Positions 7,848-16,466 are shown, numbered from the stretch's first letter. The stretch: 64,000 bases of DNA from Orrella dioscoreae (GCF_900089455.2 NZ_LT907988.1:1860001-1924000); one strand, 5' to 3'. The notes: a model not told the origin generated them from the letters alone. Numbers and translations: made by a program.

Positions 7848-9155
7848 ATGAACGTGGTCATCTTGGGCGGCGGCGTGATCGGCGTGACGTCCGCCTATTA
7901 CCTTGCGCGCCAGGGCGCGCACGTGACGCTCATCGACCGCCAGCCTGGCGTGGCGCTTGAAACCAGCTACGCCAACGCAGGCCAGGTCTCGCCGGGCTAT
8001 TCCACGCCGTGGGCCGCGCCCGGCATTCCCATGAAGGCGCTGAAGTGGATGTTCCAGCGCCATGCGCCGCTGGCCATCCGTCCCGACGGCAGCGCCTATC
8101 AGCTGCGCTGGATCGCCCGCATGCTGCGCGAATGCTCTTCCGAGCGCTATGCCATCAACAAGGAGCGCATGCTGCGGCTGGCGGAGTACAGCCGCGACTG
8201 CCTGCGCGCGCTGCGCGACGACACCGGCATCCAGTATGAGTCGCGCACGAAAGGCCTGATGCAGCTGTTCCGCGATCCGGCGCAGATGCAGGCCGCGCAA
8301 CGCGACACCGCCGTGCTGGAAGAGTGCGGCGTGCCCTATGAACTGATTTCGCGCGACCGCCTGGCCGAAATCGAGCCGGGCCTGCGGCGTTCGCTGGACA
8401 AGCTGGCGGGTGGGCTGCGCCTGCCCAACGATGAAACCGGCGACTGCCATCTGTTCACGCGCCGCCTGGCCGAGCTGGCCGCCTCGCAAGGCGTGGTGTT
8501 CCGCACGGGCCAGCAGGTGGACGGCCTGATGGTTGAGAACGGCCGGATCGCGGGCGTCCGCCTGGGCGAAGAAGTGTTGCGCGCCGACCGATATGTCGCC
8601 GCCTTCGGCAGCTACAACCGTGATTTCCTGGCGCCGCTGGGCCTGGACCTGCCGGTGTACCCGGTCAAGGGCTATTCGCTGACCATCCCGATGACCGACG
8701 AGGCCGCCGCGCCGACGTCCACGGTGCTGGACGAGACCTACAAGGTTGCCGTCACGCGCTTGGACGGCCGCATCCGCGTGGGCGGCATGGCCGAGCTCTC
8801 GGGCTACGACCTGCGCCTGAATCCGCGTCGCCGCGAGACGCTGGAGCGCGTGGTCAACGATCTGTATCCGGGCAGCGGCGACGTCGCGCGCGCCGAGTTC
8901 TGGACCGGCCTGCGCCCGATGACACCGGACGGCACGCCCATCGTCGGCCGCACGCGCTACGAAAACCTGTATCTCAACACCGGCCACGGCACGCTGGGCT
9001 GGACCATGGCCTGCGGTTCCAGCCGCCTGCTGGCCGACCTGCTGATGGGCCGCAAGCCCGAGATTTCCACCGAAGGCCTGGACATCTCGCGCTACGGCGC
9101 CGATGGCGCGCCTCGGGCCGGCGTCTCACGCCACGCCGTCGGCGCTTCTGCCTGA
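7848..9155 (+). CDS. dadA: D-amino acid dehydrogenase
   Basis: 435 residues, close to the 432 of E. coli DadA. It starts with the FAD dinucleotide-binding motif [20 protein letters not shown], and the C-terminal half has [18 protein letters not shown] and the [18 protein letters not shown]-contact motif. The enzyme oxidatively deaminates D-alanine and other D-amino acids to 2-oxo acids and passes electrons to the respiratory chain at the inner membrane. ATG 7848 is chosen because it begins at the Rossmann strand and follows an AGGGGA ribosome site; an in-frame TTG upstream adds only a short unconserved stretch. With the racemase downstream it lets L-alanine be catabolised through D-alanine. 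Confidence 0.96.
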   Translation: MNVVILGGGVIGVTSAYYLARQGAHVTLIDRQPGVALETSYANAGQVSPGYSTPWAAPGIPMKALKWMFQRHAPLAIRPDGSAYQLRWIARMLRECSSERYAINKERMLRLAEYSRDCLRALRDDTGIQYESRTKGLMQLFRDPAQMQAAQRDTAVLEECGVPYELISRDRLAEIEPGLRRSLDKLAGGLRLPNDETGDCHLFTRRLAELAASQGVVFRTGQQVDGLMVENGRIAGVRLGEEVLRADRYVAAFGSYNRDFLAPLGLDLPVYPVKGYSLTIPMTDEAAAPTSTVLDETYKVAVTRLDGRIRVGGMAELSGYDLRLNPRRRETLERVVNDLYPGSGDVARAEFWTGLRPMTPDGTPIVGRTRYENLYLNTGHGTLGWTMACGSSRLLADLLMGRKPEISTEGLDISRYGADGAPRAGVSRHAVGASA

Positions 9156-9211
9156 AAAAAGGGGCGGGCGAGCTGCCTTGCCGCCCCCCTCGTCCTTGTG
9201 TCTCATCCGCC

Positions 9212-9234
9212 GCCCCGGGCATCCTGCCCGGGGC
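9212..9234. other. Strong GC hairpin between dadA and the racemase gene
   Basis: A perfect 9-bp inverted repeat, GCCCCGGGC with a 5-nt loop, lies in the 122-bp dadA-racemase gap. It has no following T-run, so it may be an mRNA-stabilising or attenuating hairpin rather than a full intrinsic terminator. A weaker GGGGCGG/CCGCCCC pair lies just upstream. Confidence 0.5.
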
Positions 9235-9277
9235 GAGTACCATTGCATCTGATGTTCGTATTTCACGGAGTGCCCGC

Positions 9278-10408
9278 ATGACCCGCCCCGCCCGCGCGCT
9301 GATCGACCTGGATGCCTTGCGCCACAACTACGCCCTGGCGCGGCGCCTGCACGGCGGTCAGGTGATGGCCGTGCTGAAGGCCAATGGCTATGGGCATGGC
9401 AGCATCGCCTGCGCCCGCGCCTTGCAAGGCCTGGCCGACGGCTATGCGGTCGCCTTCATGCAGGAAGCTTCGCTGCTGCGCATGGCAGGCATCGACGGTC
9501 CCATCCTGGTGCTGGAAGGCGCGTTCTCCGATGACGATGCGCAGGAGGCGGCGCGCCATGATTGCGCGCTGGTCGTGCACAGCGACGTCCAGATCGAGAT
9601 GCTGCAGCGCCTGCGCGACACGCGGCCGCTGCAGGTCTGGCTGAAGGTGGATTCGGGCATGCACCGTGCAGGCTTCACGCCTGCGCAGGTCGAGTGGGCG
9701 CATGCGCGCCTGCGCGCGCTGCCGGCCGTGGGCGAGATCGGTTTCATGACCCACTTCGCGCGCGCCGACGAACCCGCCAGCGACATGACCACCGCCCAGG
9801 TGGCCTGTTTCGACGCCGCCGTGGGCGCCTTGCCCGGCCCGCGCAGCCTGTGCAATTCCGCCGGCATCGTGGGCTGGTCCCCCGCCCGGCGCGACTGGGG
9901 CCGCGCGGGCATCATGCTGTATGGCTCCGACCCTGGCGGCATGCTGCCGCGCGAGGGCGAGGATGCCTTGCGCGCGGTCATGACCCTGCAAAGCGAGATC
10001 TTCGCGGTGCGCACGCTGCCCGCCGGCGAGCCCGTCGGCTACGGCGCGCGCGACGTCACGCGCCGCGACACGCGCGTGGGCCTCATTGCGATGGGCTATG
10101 CCGATGGCTACCCGCGCAACGCGCCCGCCGGCACGCCGGTGGCCGTGGACGGCCAACTGGCGCCGCTTTTCGGGCGGGTGTCGATGGACATGATGACGGT
10201 CGACCTGACCGACCTGCCGCAGGCCGGCGTGGGCAGCAAGGTCGAGCTGTGGGGCGCGCAGGTGCCGGTGGATCGCGTGGCCGAGGCCGCCGGCATGATC
10301 TCGTACGAGCTGCTGTGCAACGTCAAGCGCGTGGCGTTTTCCTATGTGTCTTCCGATGCGCCGGTGGCCGCGGCATCGGCTGCGCGCGGACAGCACGCGC
10401 TGGCCTGA
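9278..10408 (+). CDS. dadX: Alanine racemase (catabolic, dadX position)
   Basis: 376-residue PLP-dependent fold-type III racemase. The PLP lysine is Lys34 in AVLKANGYGHG, and the second catalytic base is Tyr255 in EPVGYGARD. The RVSMDMM motif is also present. It interconverts L- and D-alanine; next to dadA it most likely serves L-alanine catabolism, although it can also supply D-alanine for the cell wall. The start has a CGGAG ribosome site. If no other alr exists in the genome it would be the essential racemase and should be called alr. Confidence 0.93.
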   Translation: MTRPARALIDLDALRHNYALARRLHGGQVMAVLKANGYGHGSIACARALQGLADGYAVAFMQEASLLRMAGIDGPILVLEGAFSDDDAQEAARHDCALVVHSDVQIEMLQRLRDTRPLQVWLKVDSGMHRAGFTPAQVEWAHARLRALPAVGEIGFMTHFARADEPASDMTTAQVACFDAAVGALPGPRSLCNSAGIVGWSPARRDWGRAGIMLYGSDPGGMLPREGEDALRAVMTLQSEIFAVRTLPAGEPVGYGARDVTRRDTRVGLIAMGYADGYPRNAPAGTPVAVDGQLAPLFGRVSMDMMTVDLTDLPQAGVGSKVELWGAQVPVDRVAEAAGMISYELLCNVKRVAFSYVSSDAPVAAASAARGQHALA

Positions 10409-10417
10409 GCGTCGCGT

Positions 10418-11161
10418 TCAGACGGGCTGCAGCGTCGCCAGGTCCAGCAGGGTGAAGCGCCCCTCGGGCGTCCAGCCCGCCGTATCGATGTAGTGCACGT
10501 TGCCCAGCACCAGCGGGTCTGCCATGGGCTGGTGGCCCACCACGACGGCGCGTACCCCTGCGATCGGCGTGGTGTCTCCTTCCTGCGCCTTGCGGCGGGA
10601 CCAGGTGGCCAGGCCGCGCGCGCTGCGCAAGGTCAGCGCCTGCGCCACGCGTTGCCAATCGCGCGAAGGGGACGCCGCGTGGATGATCCCGACTTCCCCC
10701 TGCGGCGTCGGCACCGACAGGGCATAAGGGAGTTGTGCATACGCCGCCGCGTGGCGCGCCTGCGCCTCGGGCGGCAAGGCCAGGAACCAGCCGCCGCCGT
10801 TGCGCGCGTAGTTCTCCCTGTCCACCAGGCCGGTGCGCACCAGGCGCACCGGATAGTCCTCGTGATTGCCGCGCACGGCATGGAACCAGGGCTGCGCCAG
10901 CCATTCCAGCGCCCGCTCGCTCTCGGGCCCGCGGTCGATGAGATCGCCCACGCTCAGCAGGCGGTCGCGCGCGCCGTCGAAGCCCACGCGCGCCAGGGCG
11001 TCGCGCAGCTTCGAGAAGTGGCCGTGGATATCGCCCACGGCCAGGTCGCGCCCTGACGGGTTGGGCGCCAGGCGCAACAGGTGGCTGCCCGCGGGCAGCA
11101 TGGGCCGGGGCAGGGCGGGCGGGCCGTAGGCGGGCGGCGCGGCGGTGTCGGGCGGTGACAT
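10418..11161 (-). CDS. Metallophosphoesterase (PPP-type serine/threonine protein phosphatase)
   Basis: 247 residues with all calcineurin-like metal motifs in order: GDIHG (43-47), GDLIDRG (72-78), GNHE (98-101) and VVGHQPM near 205. This spacing is that of phage-lambda/PrpA-type phosphatases, which use Mn2+ to remove phosphate from proteins or act on nucleotides such as diadenosine polyphosphates. The first 35 residues are a proline-rich extension. It ends 9 bp from the racemase gene, converging, with no room for a separate terminator. It starts 7 bp after the DUF697-like gene, so the two are probably co-transcribed. Confidence 0.88.
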   Translation of the reverse strand: MSPPDTAAPPAYGPPALPRPMLPAGSHLLRLAPNPSGRDLAVGDIHGHFSKLRDALARVGFDGARDRLLSVGDLIDRGPESERALEWLAQPWFHAVRGNHEDYPVRLVRTGLVDRENYARNGGGWFLALPPEAQARHAAAYAQLPYALSVPTPQGEVGIIHAASPSRDWQRVAQALTLRSARGLATWSRRKAQEGDTTPIAGVRAVVVGHQPMADPLVLGNVHYIDTAGWTPEGRFTLLDLATLQPV

Positions 11162-11168
11162 GCGGAAG

Positions 11169-11693
11169 TCAGCGGGTGCGCGTCGGGACTTCCACGGCGT
11201 CGACCTCTATCACGTCGCGATGGCCTTCGGCGATCAGCGTGCGCCGCACGACTTCGTAGCATTCGTTGATGTGCTTCACGCCGATGCGGCGCAGGACCAC
11301 GTAGCTGACGGTGGCCGCCACGGCGCTGCCCACGATGGGCACGATCTTGGCGGCGCTTTTGCCCGCCAGCTTCTTCACGCCCAGTTTCTGCAGCACCGTG
11401 ATGACGCGTTGCGGGGTCAGCACGCGGCCCAGGAACTCGGTGCCAAGGCTGACCGAACTGGCGGTCAGGATCTTGCGGGTGTCGGGGCTGAGTGCGTCGA
11501 TCTGCTTGGCGCTCAGGCCGAAACGCTCGTTGATCTGGGGCAGCAACTGCATCAGGATGGCCACGTCGGTGCCCACGTCCAGGCCGGGCACGGGCACGGC
11601 CGCGGCGCCTGCCGACAGCAGGGCCTTGCGCTGGACCAGTTTCAGGCAGCGGTCGCGGATCTCGTCCAGTTCGGACAGGGTCTGGGGCAGCAT
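11169..11693 (-). CDS. DUF697-like membrane-associated protein
   Basis: 174 residues. The N-terminal third is helical and charged. The middle has glycine/alanine-rich hydrophobic stretches (LLSAGAAAVPVPGLDVGTDV and KIVPIVGSAVAATVSYVVLR) similar to the DUF697/EcsC-like domains found in YcjF-type proteins and GTPase-associated membrane proteins. No enzyme motif is seen. It probably sits on the inner membrane, and its role is unknown. It is the upstream gene of a two-gene leftward unit with the phosphatase. The family assignment is by general resemblance only. Confidence 0.6.
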   Translation of the reverse strand: MLPQTLSELDEIRDRCLKLVQRKALLSAGAAAVPVPGLDVGTDVAILMQLLPQINERFGLSAKQIDALSPDTRKILTASSVSLGTEFLGRVLTPQRVITVLQKLGVKKLAGKSAAKIVPIVGSAVAATVSYVVLRRIGVKHINECYEVVRRTLIAEGHRDVIEVDAVEVPTRTR

Positions 11694-11830
11694 GGGACTC
11701 CTCGGGGCGATGGCACGGCCATCGGTCAGGAACAGGCTAGCACAGGGGTGTGCCGCCGATTGTTGTGATGGCGGAGTTCCTCATGGAAATCGCGCCCGGG
11801 CTGACGGGTTGCGGGGCAGGGGCCGACACT

Positions 11831-13213
11831 TCAAAGCCAGCGCTCGAACAGGCGCGAGAAGCCTTCCATGAGGCGGTCACCCGCAGCACGCGAGCGCCAT
11901 TGCTCCAGCGTGACGCGCTCGGCCGCCTGCTGGTCCTGCTCGAACAGCGTTTCCATTTCCCTGGCGAAGCTGGTGCCCAGGATCACCGCGTTGATCTCGT
12001 GGTTCAGCGCGAAGCTGCGCCAGTCCAGGTTGCTGGAGCCCACCGTCGACCACACGCCGTCGATCACGATGGTCTTGGCATGCAGCAGGGCATCCTTGCG
12101 TTCATACAGCTGGACGCCGGATTTCAGCAGCGACGTGTAGTGCGAGCGGCCGGCGTGGAACACCAGCTTCGAATCGGTGAAGCCAGGCAGGATCAGCCGC
12201 ACGTCCACGCCGCGCTGGGAGGCTTCCTGCAGCGCCTGCACGAACGCCGGGTCCGGCACGAAATAGGCCATCGTGATCCAGATACGCTTCTGCGCGCTTT
12301 GCAGCGCCGACATCAGCGTCAGATATACCGTGTAGCCGTCTTCCTCGCCGGGCTGGTTGGCCAGGATGCGCACCGTCAGGTCACCCGCAGCCGACGCGGC
12401 GCCCAGCGTCTGGCGCTGCGCGATGGGCGGCCCCTTCTGTTCGTTCCAACCTTCCAGGAACACTTCCTCGATGCGCTGCACCGCCGGGCCGCGAATCTCC
12501 ACGTGCGTGTCGCGCCAGGGCGCGTCGTCGGCCCCTTTCGCTTCCTGCGAGTCGCGCTTGCCCAGCAGGGAGGACGAGGCGTAAACCCCGCTCACATTGA
12601 TCCCGCCCAGGAAGCCCACGCGGCCGTCCGTGACCAGGATCTTGCGGTGGCTGCGCTCGTTCACCGACCAGCCGGCCCTGGCCGCCAGCGGATTCAAGGG
12701 GTTGAACACCACGACCTGCACACCGGCATCGCGCATGCGCGCGAACATCTCCTCGCTGGCCGCCAGCGTGCCGATGGCATCGACCATCAGCGCCACGTCC
12801 AGGCCGGCGCGGGCGCGTTCGATCAACAGGTCGGCGAACAGGTTGCCGATCTCGTCGTCGTCGAAGATATAGGTTTCCAGGCGGATGGAATGACGCGCCG
12901 CGCGGATCGCCTGTTGCATCGCCTTGTAAGTGGCGGGGCCATCGGTCAGCAGCCGCACCGAATTGCGCGGCCACAGCGGCTGCGCGCTGACGGCTTCTTC
13001 CACCGCCATGTGCAAGGCCAGGAAGTCATCCTGCTTGCTGCTGGTGGCATCGCGAACGATGTCACGGCCACGCTGGTAGCCTTCCTGGCCGGACTCCCGC
13101 GCTGCCTGGACCTGCGCGCGCTGCTCGGCCAGGACCTCCGGTCCCGGCACGGAAGCGCAATGGGTCAGCAGCGCGCAGGCGGCCGCTGCCCCCAAGCCTC
13201 GCAGCGCATTCAC
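11831..13213 (-). CDS. Cardiolipin synthase / phospholipase D family protein
   Basis: 460 residues with two complete HKD catalytic motifs: His189-x-Lys191-x4-Asp196 (HRKILVTDG, then FLGGIN) and His378-x-Lys380-x4-Asp385 (HAKTIVIDG, then GSSNLD). This is the layout of ClsB/ClsC-type enzymes, which make cardiolipin from phosphatidylglycerol or phosphatidylethanolamine. The N-terminus is hydrophobic with a Cys at 19 (LLTHC), resembling but not matching a lipobox because His precedes the Cys. The start is a GTG, two bases after the BON gene's stop, so translation is probably coupled. An operon with a BON protein points to an envelope-stress role. Confidence 0.92.
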   Translation of the reverse strand: MNALRGLGAAAACALLTHCASVPGPEVLAEQRAQVQAARESGQEGYQRGRDIVRDATSSKQDDFLALHMAVEEAVSAQPLWPRNSVRLLTDGPATYKAMQQAIRAARHSIRLETYIFDDDEIGNLFADLLIERARAGLDVALMVDAIGTLAASEEMFARMRDAGVQVVVFNPLNPLAARAGWSVNERSHRKILVTDGRVGFLGGINVSGVYASSSLLGKRDSQEAKGADDAPWRDTHVEIRGPAVQRIEEVFLEGWNEQKGPPIAQRQTLGAASAAGDLTVRILANQPGEEDGYTVYLTLMSALQSAQKRIWITMAYFVPDPAFVQALQEASQRGVDVRLILPGFTDSKLVFHAGRSHYTSLLKSGVQLYERKDALLHAKTIVIDGVWSTVGSSNLDWRSFALNHEINAVILGTSFAREMETLFEQDQQAAERVTLEQWRSRAAGDRLMEGFSRLFERWL

Positions 13214-13215
13214 AT

Positions 13216-13665
13216 TCAGCGCACCGCGATGCGGTTGTCCACGCCGGCCAGGCCAGGCGACTGGGCGATGGCCGCCTCGATGTCCTCGCGCACATGCGCC
13301 TCGGCGACGCTGCCGGTCAACACCGCGCGGCCGCCTTCCACGCTCACGTTCAGGTCATGGGCATCGAGGAAAGGGCCGCCTTCCGCCAGCCGGGCGCGCA
13401 CGTCCTCGATCAGCTTCACGTCGCTGTCGGTGGGCGCGTTGCGGGCCTCTTCGGCGGCGTCGGGCGCCAGCGGGTGGTGCTCGAACTTGCCCTCGTCATA
13501 GCTGCCCTGGTAGCCACCCTGGCCGGGCTTCTGATAGCCGCCATGCTTCAGGTCGCTGGCCGTGCCTTCTTCCTTGAACTCCTGGGTGAAGGCGCCCGGG
13601 CCTTCGTTTTCCTTGCGCTGCTTGTCCTGGTCGGCGCTTTCCGGGTTTTTCTTGAGCGTGCTCAT
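13216..13665 (-). CDS. BON-domain protein
   Basis: 149 residues from ATG 13665, which follows a clear AGGAG ribosome site. Residues 1-75 are hydrophilic, Gly/Lys/Glu-rich and probably disordered (KHGGYQKPGQGGYQGSYDEG). Residues 78-149 form one BON domain (SDVKLIEDVRARLAEGG, then VSVEGGRAVLTGSVAE and AVR). BON domains bind phospholipid surfaces, as in OsmY and DolP. Unlike OsmY it has no signal peptide, so it may act in the cytoplasm or under stress. It lies immediately upstream of, and is probably coupled to, the cardiolipin synthase gene. Confidence 0.88.
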   Translation of the reverse strand: MSTLKKNPESADQDKQRKENEGPGAFTQEFKEEGTASDLKHGGYQKPGQGGYQGSYDEGKFEHHPLAPDAAEEARNAPTDSDVKLIEDVRARLAEGGPFLDAHDLNVSVEGGRAVLTGSVAEAHVREDIEAAIAQSPGLAGVDNRIAVR

Positions 13666-13737
13666 GGTGATTCTCCTGTCTCGGAATGGGGAAGTGCCGT
13701 ACTGATTCACATGGATCATTGACCCGCAAGCGGGTGT

Positions 13738-14346
13738 CTAGCGCATGGGCGCGCCCGCATTGGGCGGCGCGTCGCCAGGCGTGACGGGCTGTGGCGCCTC
13801 GACGGGATCGAAGTCCACCCAGCGACCCTCGCGCCAGCGGCCCTGCGCCCGCTCCACGTCGGAGCCGCCCAGTTCACGCAGCCTTTGGGCCACGTCCTGC
13901 TGCTGGCCTGCTTCGACGTGCACGGCCAGCAGGACGCCTGCCGGGCGGACCTTGGCGGGGGACGTTTCGCCAGCCAGCGAGGGAAAGGCTGCCTTGCCCC
14001 GGCCCGCCAGCAGCAATGCCCCGGCGAATGCCCCAAGGTAGGCGCCCAGCGCGCCGCCCACCACCAGGCCCCAGCCCGCGCCGCCGACGAGCGCGAGCAG
14101 GCCGGCGCCGATCGCGGCACCCACGGCCCCGCAAAGGGCCGCACCGCTCCACGCGCCTTTCTGTGCGCCCTTCGCATCCGGATCGACCGCGCGGTCGCCC
14201 CCTACCGGGTATCGGTCATGCGCCCCGGGCGGATTCACGAAAAAGATGTTGATGGCGTCCTCGGCCCAGCCTTGGGCGAAGAGCTTGCCGGCTGCCGCCT
14301 GCGCGGCATCGAAGGTCTCGAAGCGTGCTGCCACAATCAAGGACAT
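13738..14346 (-). CDS. Glycine-zipper membrane protein with general-stress-like N-terminal domain
   Basis: 202 residues. The first 45 (MSLIVAARFETFDAAQAAAG then LFAQGWAEDAINIFFVN) look like a small ferredoxin-fold domain comparable to the general stress protein 17M/YflT type. Residues 65-115 are a glycine/alanine-rich double hydrophobic hairpin (GAAIGAGLLALVGG, GLVVGGALGAYLG), a glycine zipper. A second alpha/beta part with VLLAVHVEAGQQQDVAQRL follows. It is probably an inner-membrane stress protein of unknown function. It is preceded by a GGAG ribosome site and lies in a leftward block with BON and DUF883-like genes. Confidence 0.7.
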   Translation of the reverse strand: MSLIVAARFETFDAAQAAAGKLFAQGWAEDAINIFFVNPPGAHDRYPVGGDRAVDPDAKGAQKGAWSGAALCGAVGAAIGAGLLALVGGAGWGLVVGGALGAYLGAFAGALLLAGRGKAAFPSLAGETSPAKVRPAGVLLAVHVEAGQQQDVAQRLRELGGSDVERAQGRWREGRWVDFDPVEAPQPVTPGDAPPNAGAPMR

Positions 14347-14450
14347 GTCGGTCTCCTTGTGTCAGTGCCCGGCCCATTCGGGTGCCCATTGGGGGCCGCG
14401 CGACGGCAGGCGAGGCCGCGAGCCCCGCGCCGCCGCGTTGTCGGGCGTGT

Positions 14451-14792
14451 TCAGTAGCGCTTGCCCAGGCAGGCCGATGCGGCCAGGCAGCCGATGACGA
14501 TGCCGACCACGGCCACCGCGCCCACCGACTTCCAGACATTGGCGTGCACGTAGTCGTCCGCGGCGCGCGCGGCCTGGCCGGTGCGGGCCAGGGCCACTTC
14601 TTCCCAGTCATGGGCGCGTTCGCGGGCGTGAGCCAGTTGGCGCTTCAGTCGGGCGCGGGCGCCGTCGACTTCCTCGCTGGTGTGGGCGGCGGTCGAGCGC
14701 AGCAGGTCTTCCGTGCTCGAAAGCAGGTCGCGGAAGCTGCGTTCCATGTTGTCACGATGACGGACGGGCTTGTTGCGGTGAAGGCTGAACAT
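14451..14792 (-). CDS. YqjD/ElaB (DUF883)-like membrane-anchored protein
   Basis: 113 residues. The N-terminal 80 form a charged amphipathic helix (RDLLSSTEDLLRSTAAHTSE then ARARLKRQLAHARERAHDWE), followed by one C-terminal transmembrane helix (VGAVAVVGIVIGCLAASACLG). This is the layout of YqjD/ElaB, stationary-phase proteins that bind ribosomes at the inner membrane in E. coli. The start at 14792 has an AAGGAG site at good spacing. It is the first gene of the envelope/stress block. The ribosome-binding role is known for the E. coli family and inferred here. Confidence 0.82.
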   Translation of the reverse strand: MFSLHRNKPVRHRDNMERSFRDLLSSTEDLLRSTAAHTSEEVDGARARLKRQLAHARERAHDWEEVALARTGQAARAADDYVHANVWKSVGAVAVVGIVIGCLAASACLGKRY

Positions 14793-14936
14793 ATCGTGGC
14801 TCCTTTGAGAAGTTCTGAAGTCCGGAGAATGTGTTCATTGTGCCGATCACCGCGCCGCGGGGGCTGTGCGGTTGGCTACGAGCCGTAAGCGCCCGTATCG
14901 CACGGGATTGGCCCGTGGCCCGGCCAACATACGGGC

Positions 14937-14985
14937 TTGATGCAAATCGGGAAAACCGTGCTAGAATCTCGGTCTTCGGTTTTCC
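14937..14985 (+). promoter_or_regulatory. tRNA-Met promoter with flanking inverted repeat
   Basis: A -35-like TTGATG (14937-14942) and -10 TAGAAT (14962-14967) precede the tRNA with a long 19-bp spacer. A perfect 9-bp inverted repeat, GGAAAACCG (14950-14958) and CGGTTTTCC (14977-14985), brackets the -10 and the expected start site. The right arm ends 3 bp before the mature tRNA. Confidence 0.5.
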
Positions 14986-14988
14986 GAA

Positions 14989-15065
14989 GGCGCATTAGCT
15001 CAGCCGGTTAGAGCGACGGAATCATAATCCGCAGGTCCCCTGTTCGAATCAGGGATGCGCCACCA
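14989..15065 (+). tRNA. tRNA-Met (CAT), elongator type
   Basis: 77-nt cloverleaf including an encoded CCA end. The acceptor stem pairs GGCGCAT with ATGCGCC, the anticodon loop is ATCATAA (anticodon CAT), and the T arm has GTTCGAATC. The fully paired first base pair (G1-C72) argues against initiator tRNA-fMet. A tRNA-Ile2 (with lysidine-modified CAT) cannot be excluded by sequence alone but is less likely. Confidence 0.93.
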
Positions 15066-15077
15066 GTATCCTCAAGG

Positions 15078-15106
15078 GCGCCCGCGTAAGCGGGCGCTTT
15101 TGTTTT
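15078..15106 (+). terminator. Intrinsic terminator of tRNA-Met
   Basis: GCGCCCGC, a GTAA loop and GCGGGCGC make a perfect 8-bp stem, followed by TTTTGTTTT. It starts 13 bases after the tRNA CCA. Confidence 0.9.
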
Positions 15107-15300
15107 GGGCGTGGGCAGGTATTGTCCTGGCATTGCCGCCTTTTTTGGGCAGGCGAGGGCCGGAACTTGGCCGGATGGCTGATTTCAAACGCTCACTCTC
15201 TTTCGGAATTGTTTCCGTTGGACCTGCCCGCGACAAAGACAGCATTTCCCTTCCCACCCACTGACAGACACGCCTCGGATGCATGGGGCAAGAGAAAAAC

Positions 15301-15504
15301 ATGGACAAGCTTGAGCATTACACCGTTGACTGGGACCGAGGCAGTCCTGAATGGGTCCAGGAACCCCTTCCCACCGGCGAGTGGGTGGACGTGGCCGAAT
15401 GGAATGCCATGGTCAACACGGACGACGAGCACTACGAAACCCGTGTCCGCATCGTCGACGGCAAGGAAGTGAAATACGCACTGACCATCGTCTGGTGGGA
15501 TTGA
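15301..15504 (+). CDS. Small acidic, tryptophan-rich hypothetical protein
   Basis: 67 residues from ATG 15301 (an in-frame ATG at 15283 would add six). The sequence is acidic and aromatic (YTVDWDRGSPEWVQEP, then IVWWD at the C-terminus), without signal peptide or membrane segment, and looks like a compact soluble domain. No family is recognised. The ribosome site is weak (AAGAGA). The coherent composition, coding-like codon use and isolated position between the tRNA terminator and emrE support a real orphan gene. Confidence 0.6.
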   Translation: MDKLEHYTVDWDRGSPEWVQEPLPTGEWVDVAEWNAMVNTDDEHYETRVRIVDGKEVKYALTIVWWD

Positions 15505-15588
15505 TCGCGGCATGAGCCCGCCGGCAGGGGGGGGGGCGGCCGGGCGGGCGCTGCCAGCAATCGCAGGCCGCTGGGCGGAGGGCTCCTT

Positions 15589-15918
15589 TCAATGCCCGGC
15601 CTTCGAAAACAGATTGATCACCAGCACCCCGCTCACGATCAGCGCAATCCCCGCCACCGCCGCGGTATCCAGCTTCTGCCCGTACACCGCCCAGGCAGCC
15701 AGCGAAATCAGCACCACGCCCACCCCCGACCAGATCGCATACGCGATCCCCGTCGGCACCGTCCTCAGCGTCAGCGACAACAGGTAGAACGACACGGCAT
15801 AGCCCAGGATCGTGCCCACGCTCGGCCACAGGCGTGAAAACCCATCCGAGGCCTTCAGCAACGTCGTCGCCACCACTTCAAAGACGATGGCGCCGCCCAG
15901 CAAGACATACGGATTCAT
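15589..15918 (-). CDS. emrE: Small multidrug resistance transporter EmrE
   Basis: 109 residues with four transmembrane helices. It is very close to E. coli EmrE over its length: MNPYVLLGGAIVFEVVATTL with the essential proton/substrate Glu14, SVGTILGYAVSFYLLS, GIAYAIWSGVGVVLISL with the conserved Trp, and VLVINL near the end. It works as an antiparallel dimer that exchanges protons for quaternary ammonium and other cationic drugs at the inner membrane. Its start overlaps the TetR gene's stop by 4 bp, so the two are co-translated. Confidence 0.95.
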   Translation of the reverse strand: MNPYVLLGGAIVFEVVATTLLKASDGFSRLWPSVGTILGYAVSFYLLSLTLRTVPTGIAYAIWSGVGVVLISLAAWAVYGQKLDTAAVAGIALIVSGVLVINLFSKAGH

Positions 15919-16466
15919 CGGTTGGTGTCCTCTTCATCATCGGCAAGCGTCCGCAGCGCGCGCGCCAGCGAGGCGCGTTCGGCGTCGGACAGGGAATAGG
16001 TGCCCAGTGTCTCGGACAGCCACAGGCCGTCCGCCGCCAGGCGGGCAATGAGCTTGTTCGCGTTCGATCCTTCCTTCGCACGGTCCGACGCCACCCAGGC
16101 CGACCAGCGTTGCGCCACGCGGTGCTCGGCCGCGGAGGCGGCCAGCAGGGCGCGCCACAGCGCGGCGGGGGCCGGGTCGGTGGCCAGGGCAAGCGTGGCT
16201 TGCACATAGCGGCCGGCGGGCGAGCGCGCCGTCGTGCAGTCGGCCAGCTGGCGCTCGAACCTGGCCAGCAGATCGTCGTAGATGGCCTGCACCAGCGCGT
16301 CGCGCGTCGCGAAGTGGTGCTGGACCGCGCCCTTGGTGACATCCGCCAGTGCGGCGACCTTGCCGATGGAGACGGCGTCTCCCTGGGCGAGCAGAGCGGC
16401 GCCGGCCGCCAGCAGGCGGGCGCGCACGAGGTCGGGCTGCTTGGGGCGATGGATGTCTGCGCACAT
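15915..16466 (-). CDS. TetR-family repressor of emrE
   Basis: 183 residues. The N-terminal TetR helix-turn-helix (AAGAALLAQGDAVSIGKVAA, then VTKGAVQHHFATRDALVQAI) is followed by a helical ligand-binding domain. It is the upstream member of a two-gene unit with emrE, overlapping it by 4 bp. A perfect 20-bp palindrome lies 11 bp before its start codon, so it is probably autorepressed and released by a cationic drug, as with QacR. The ligand is inferred from the emrE neighbour. Confidence 0.92.
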   Translation of the reverse strand: MCADIHRPKQPDLVRARLLAAGAALLAQGDAVSIGKVAALADVTKGAVQHHFATRDALVQAIYDDLLARFERQLADCTTARSPAGRYVQATLALATDPAPAALWRALLAASAAEHRVAQRWSAWVASDRAKEGSNANKLIARLAADGLWLSETLGTYSLSDAERASLARALRTLADDEEDTNR

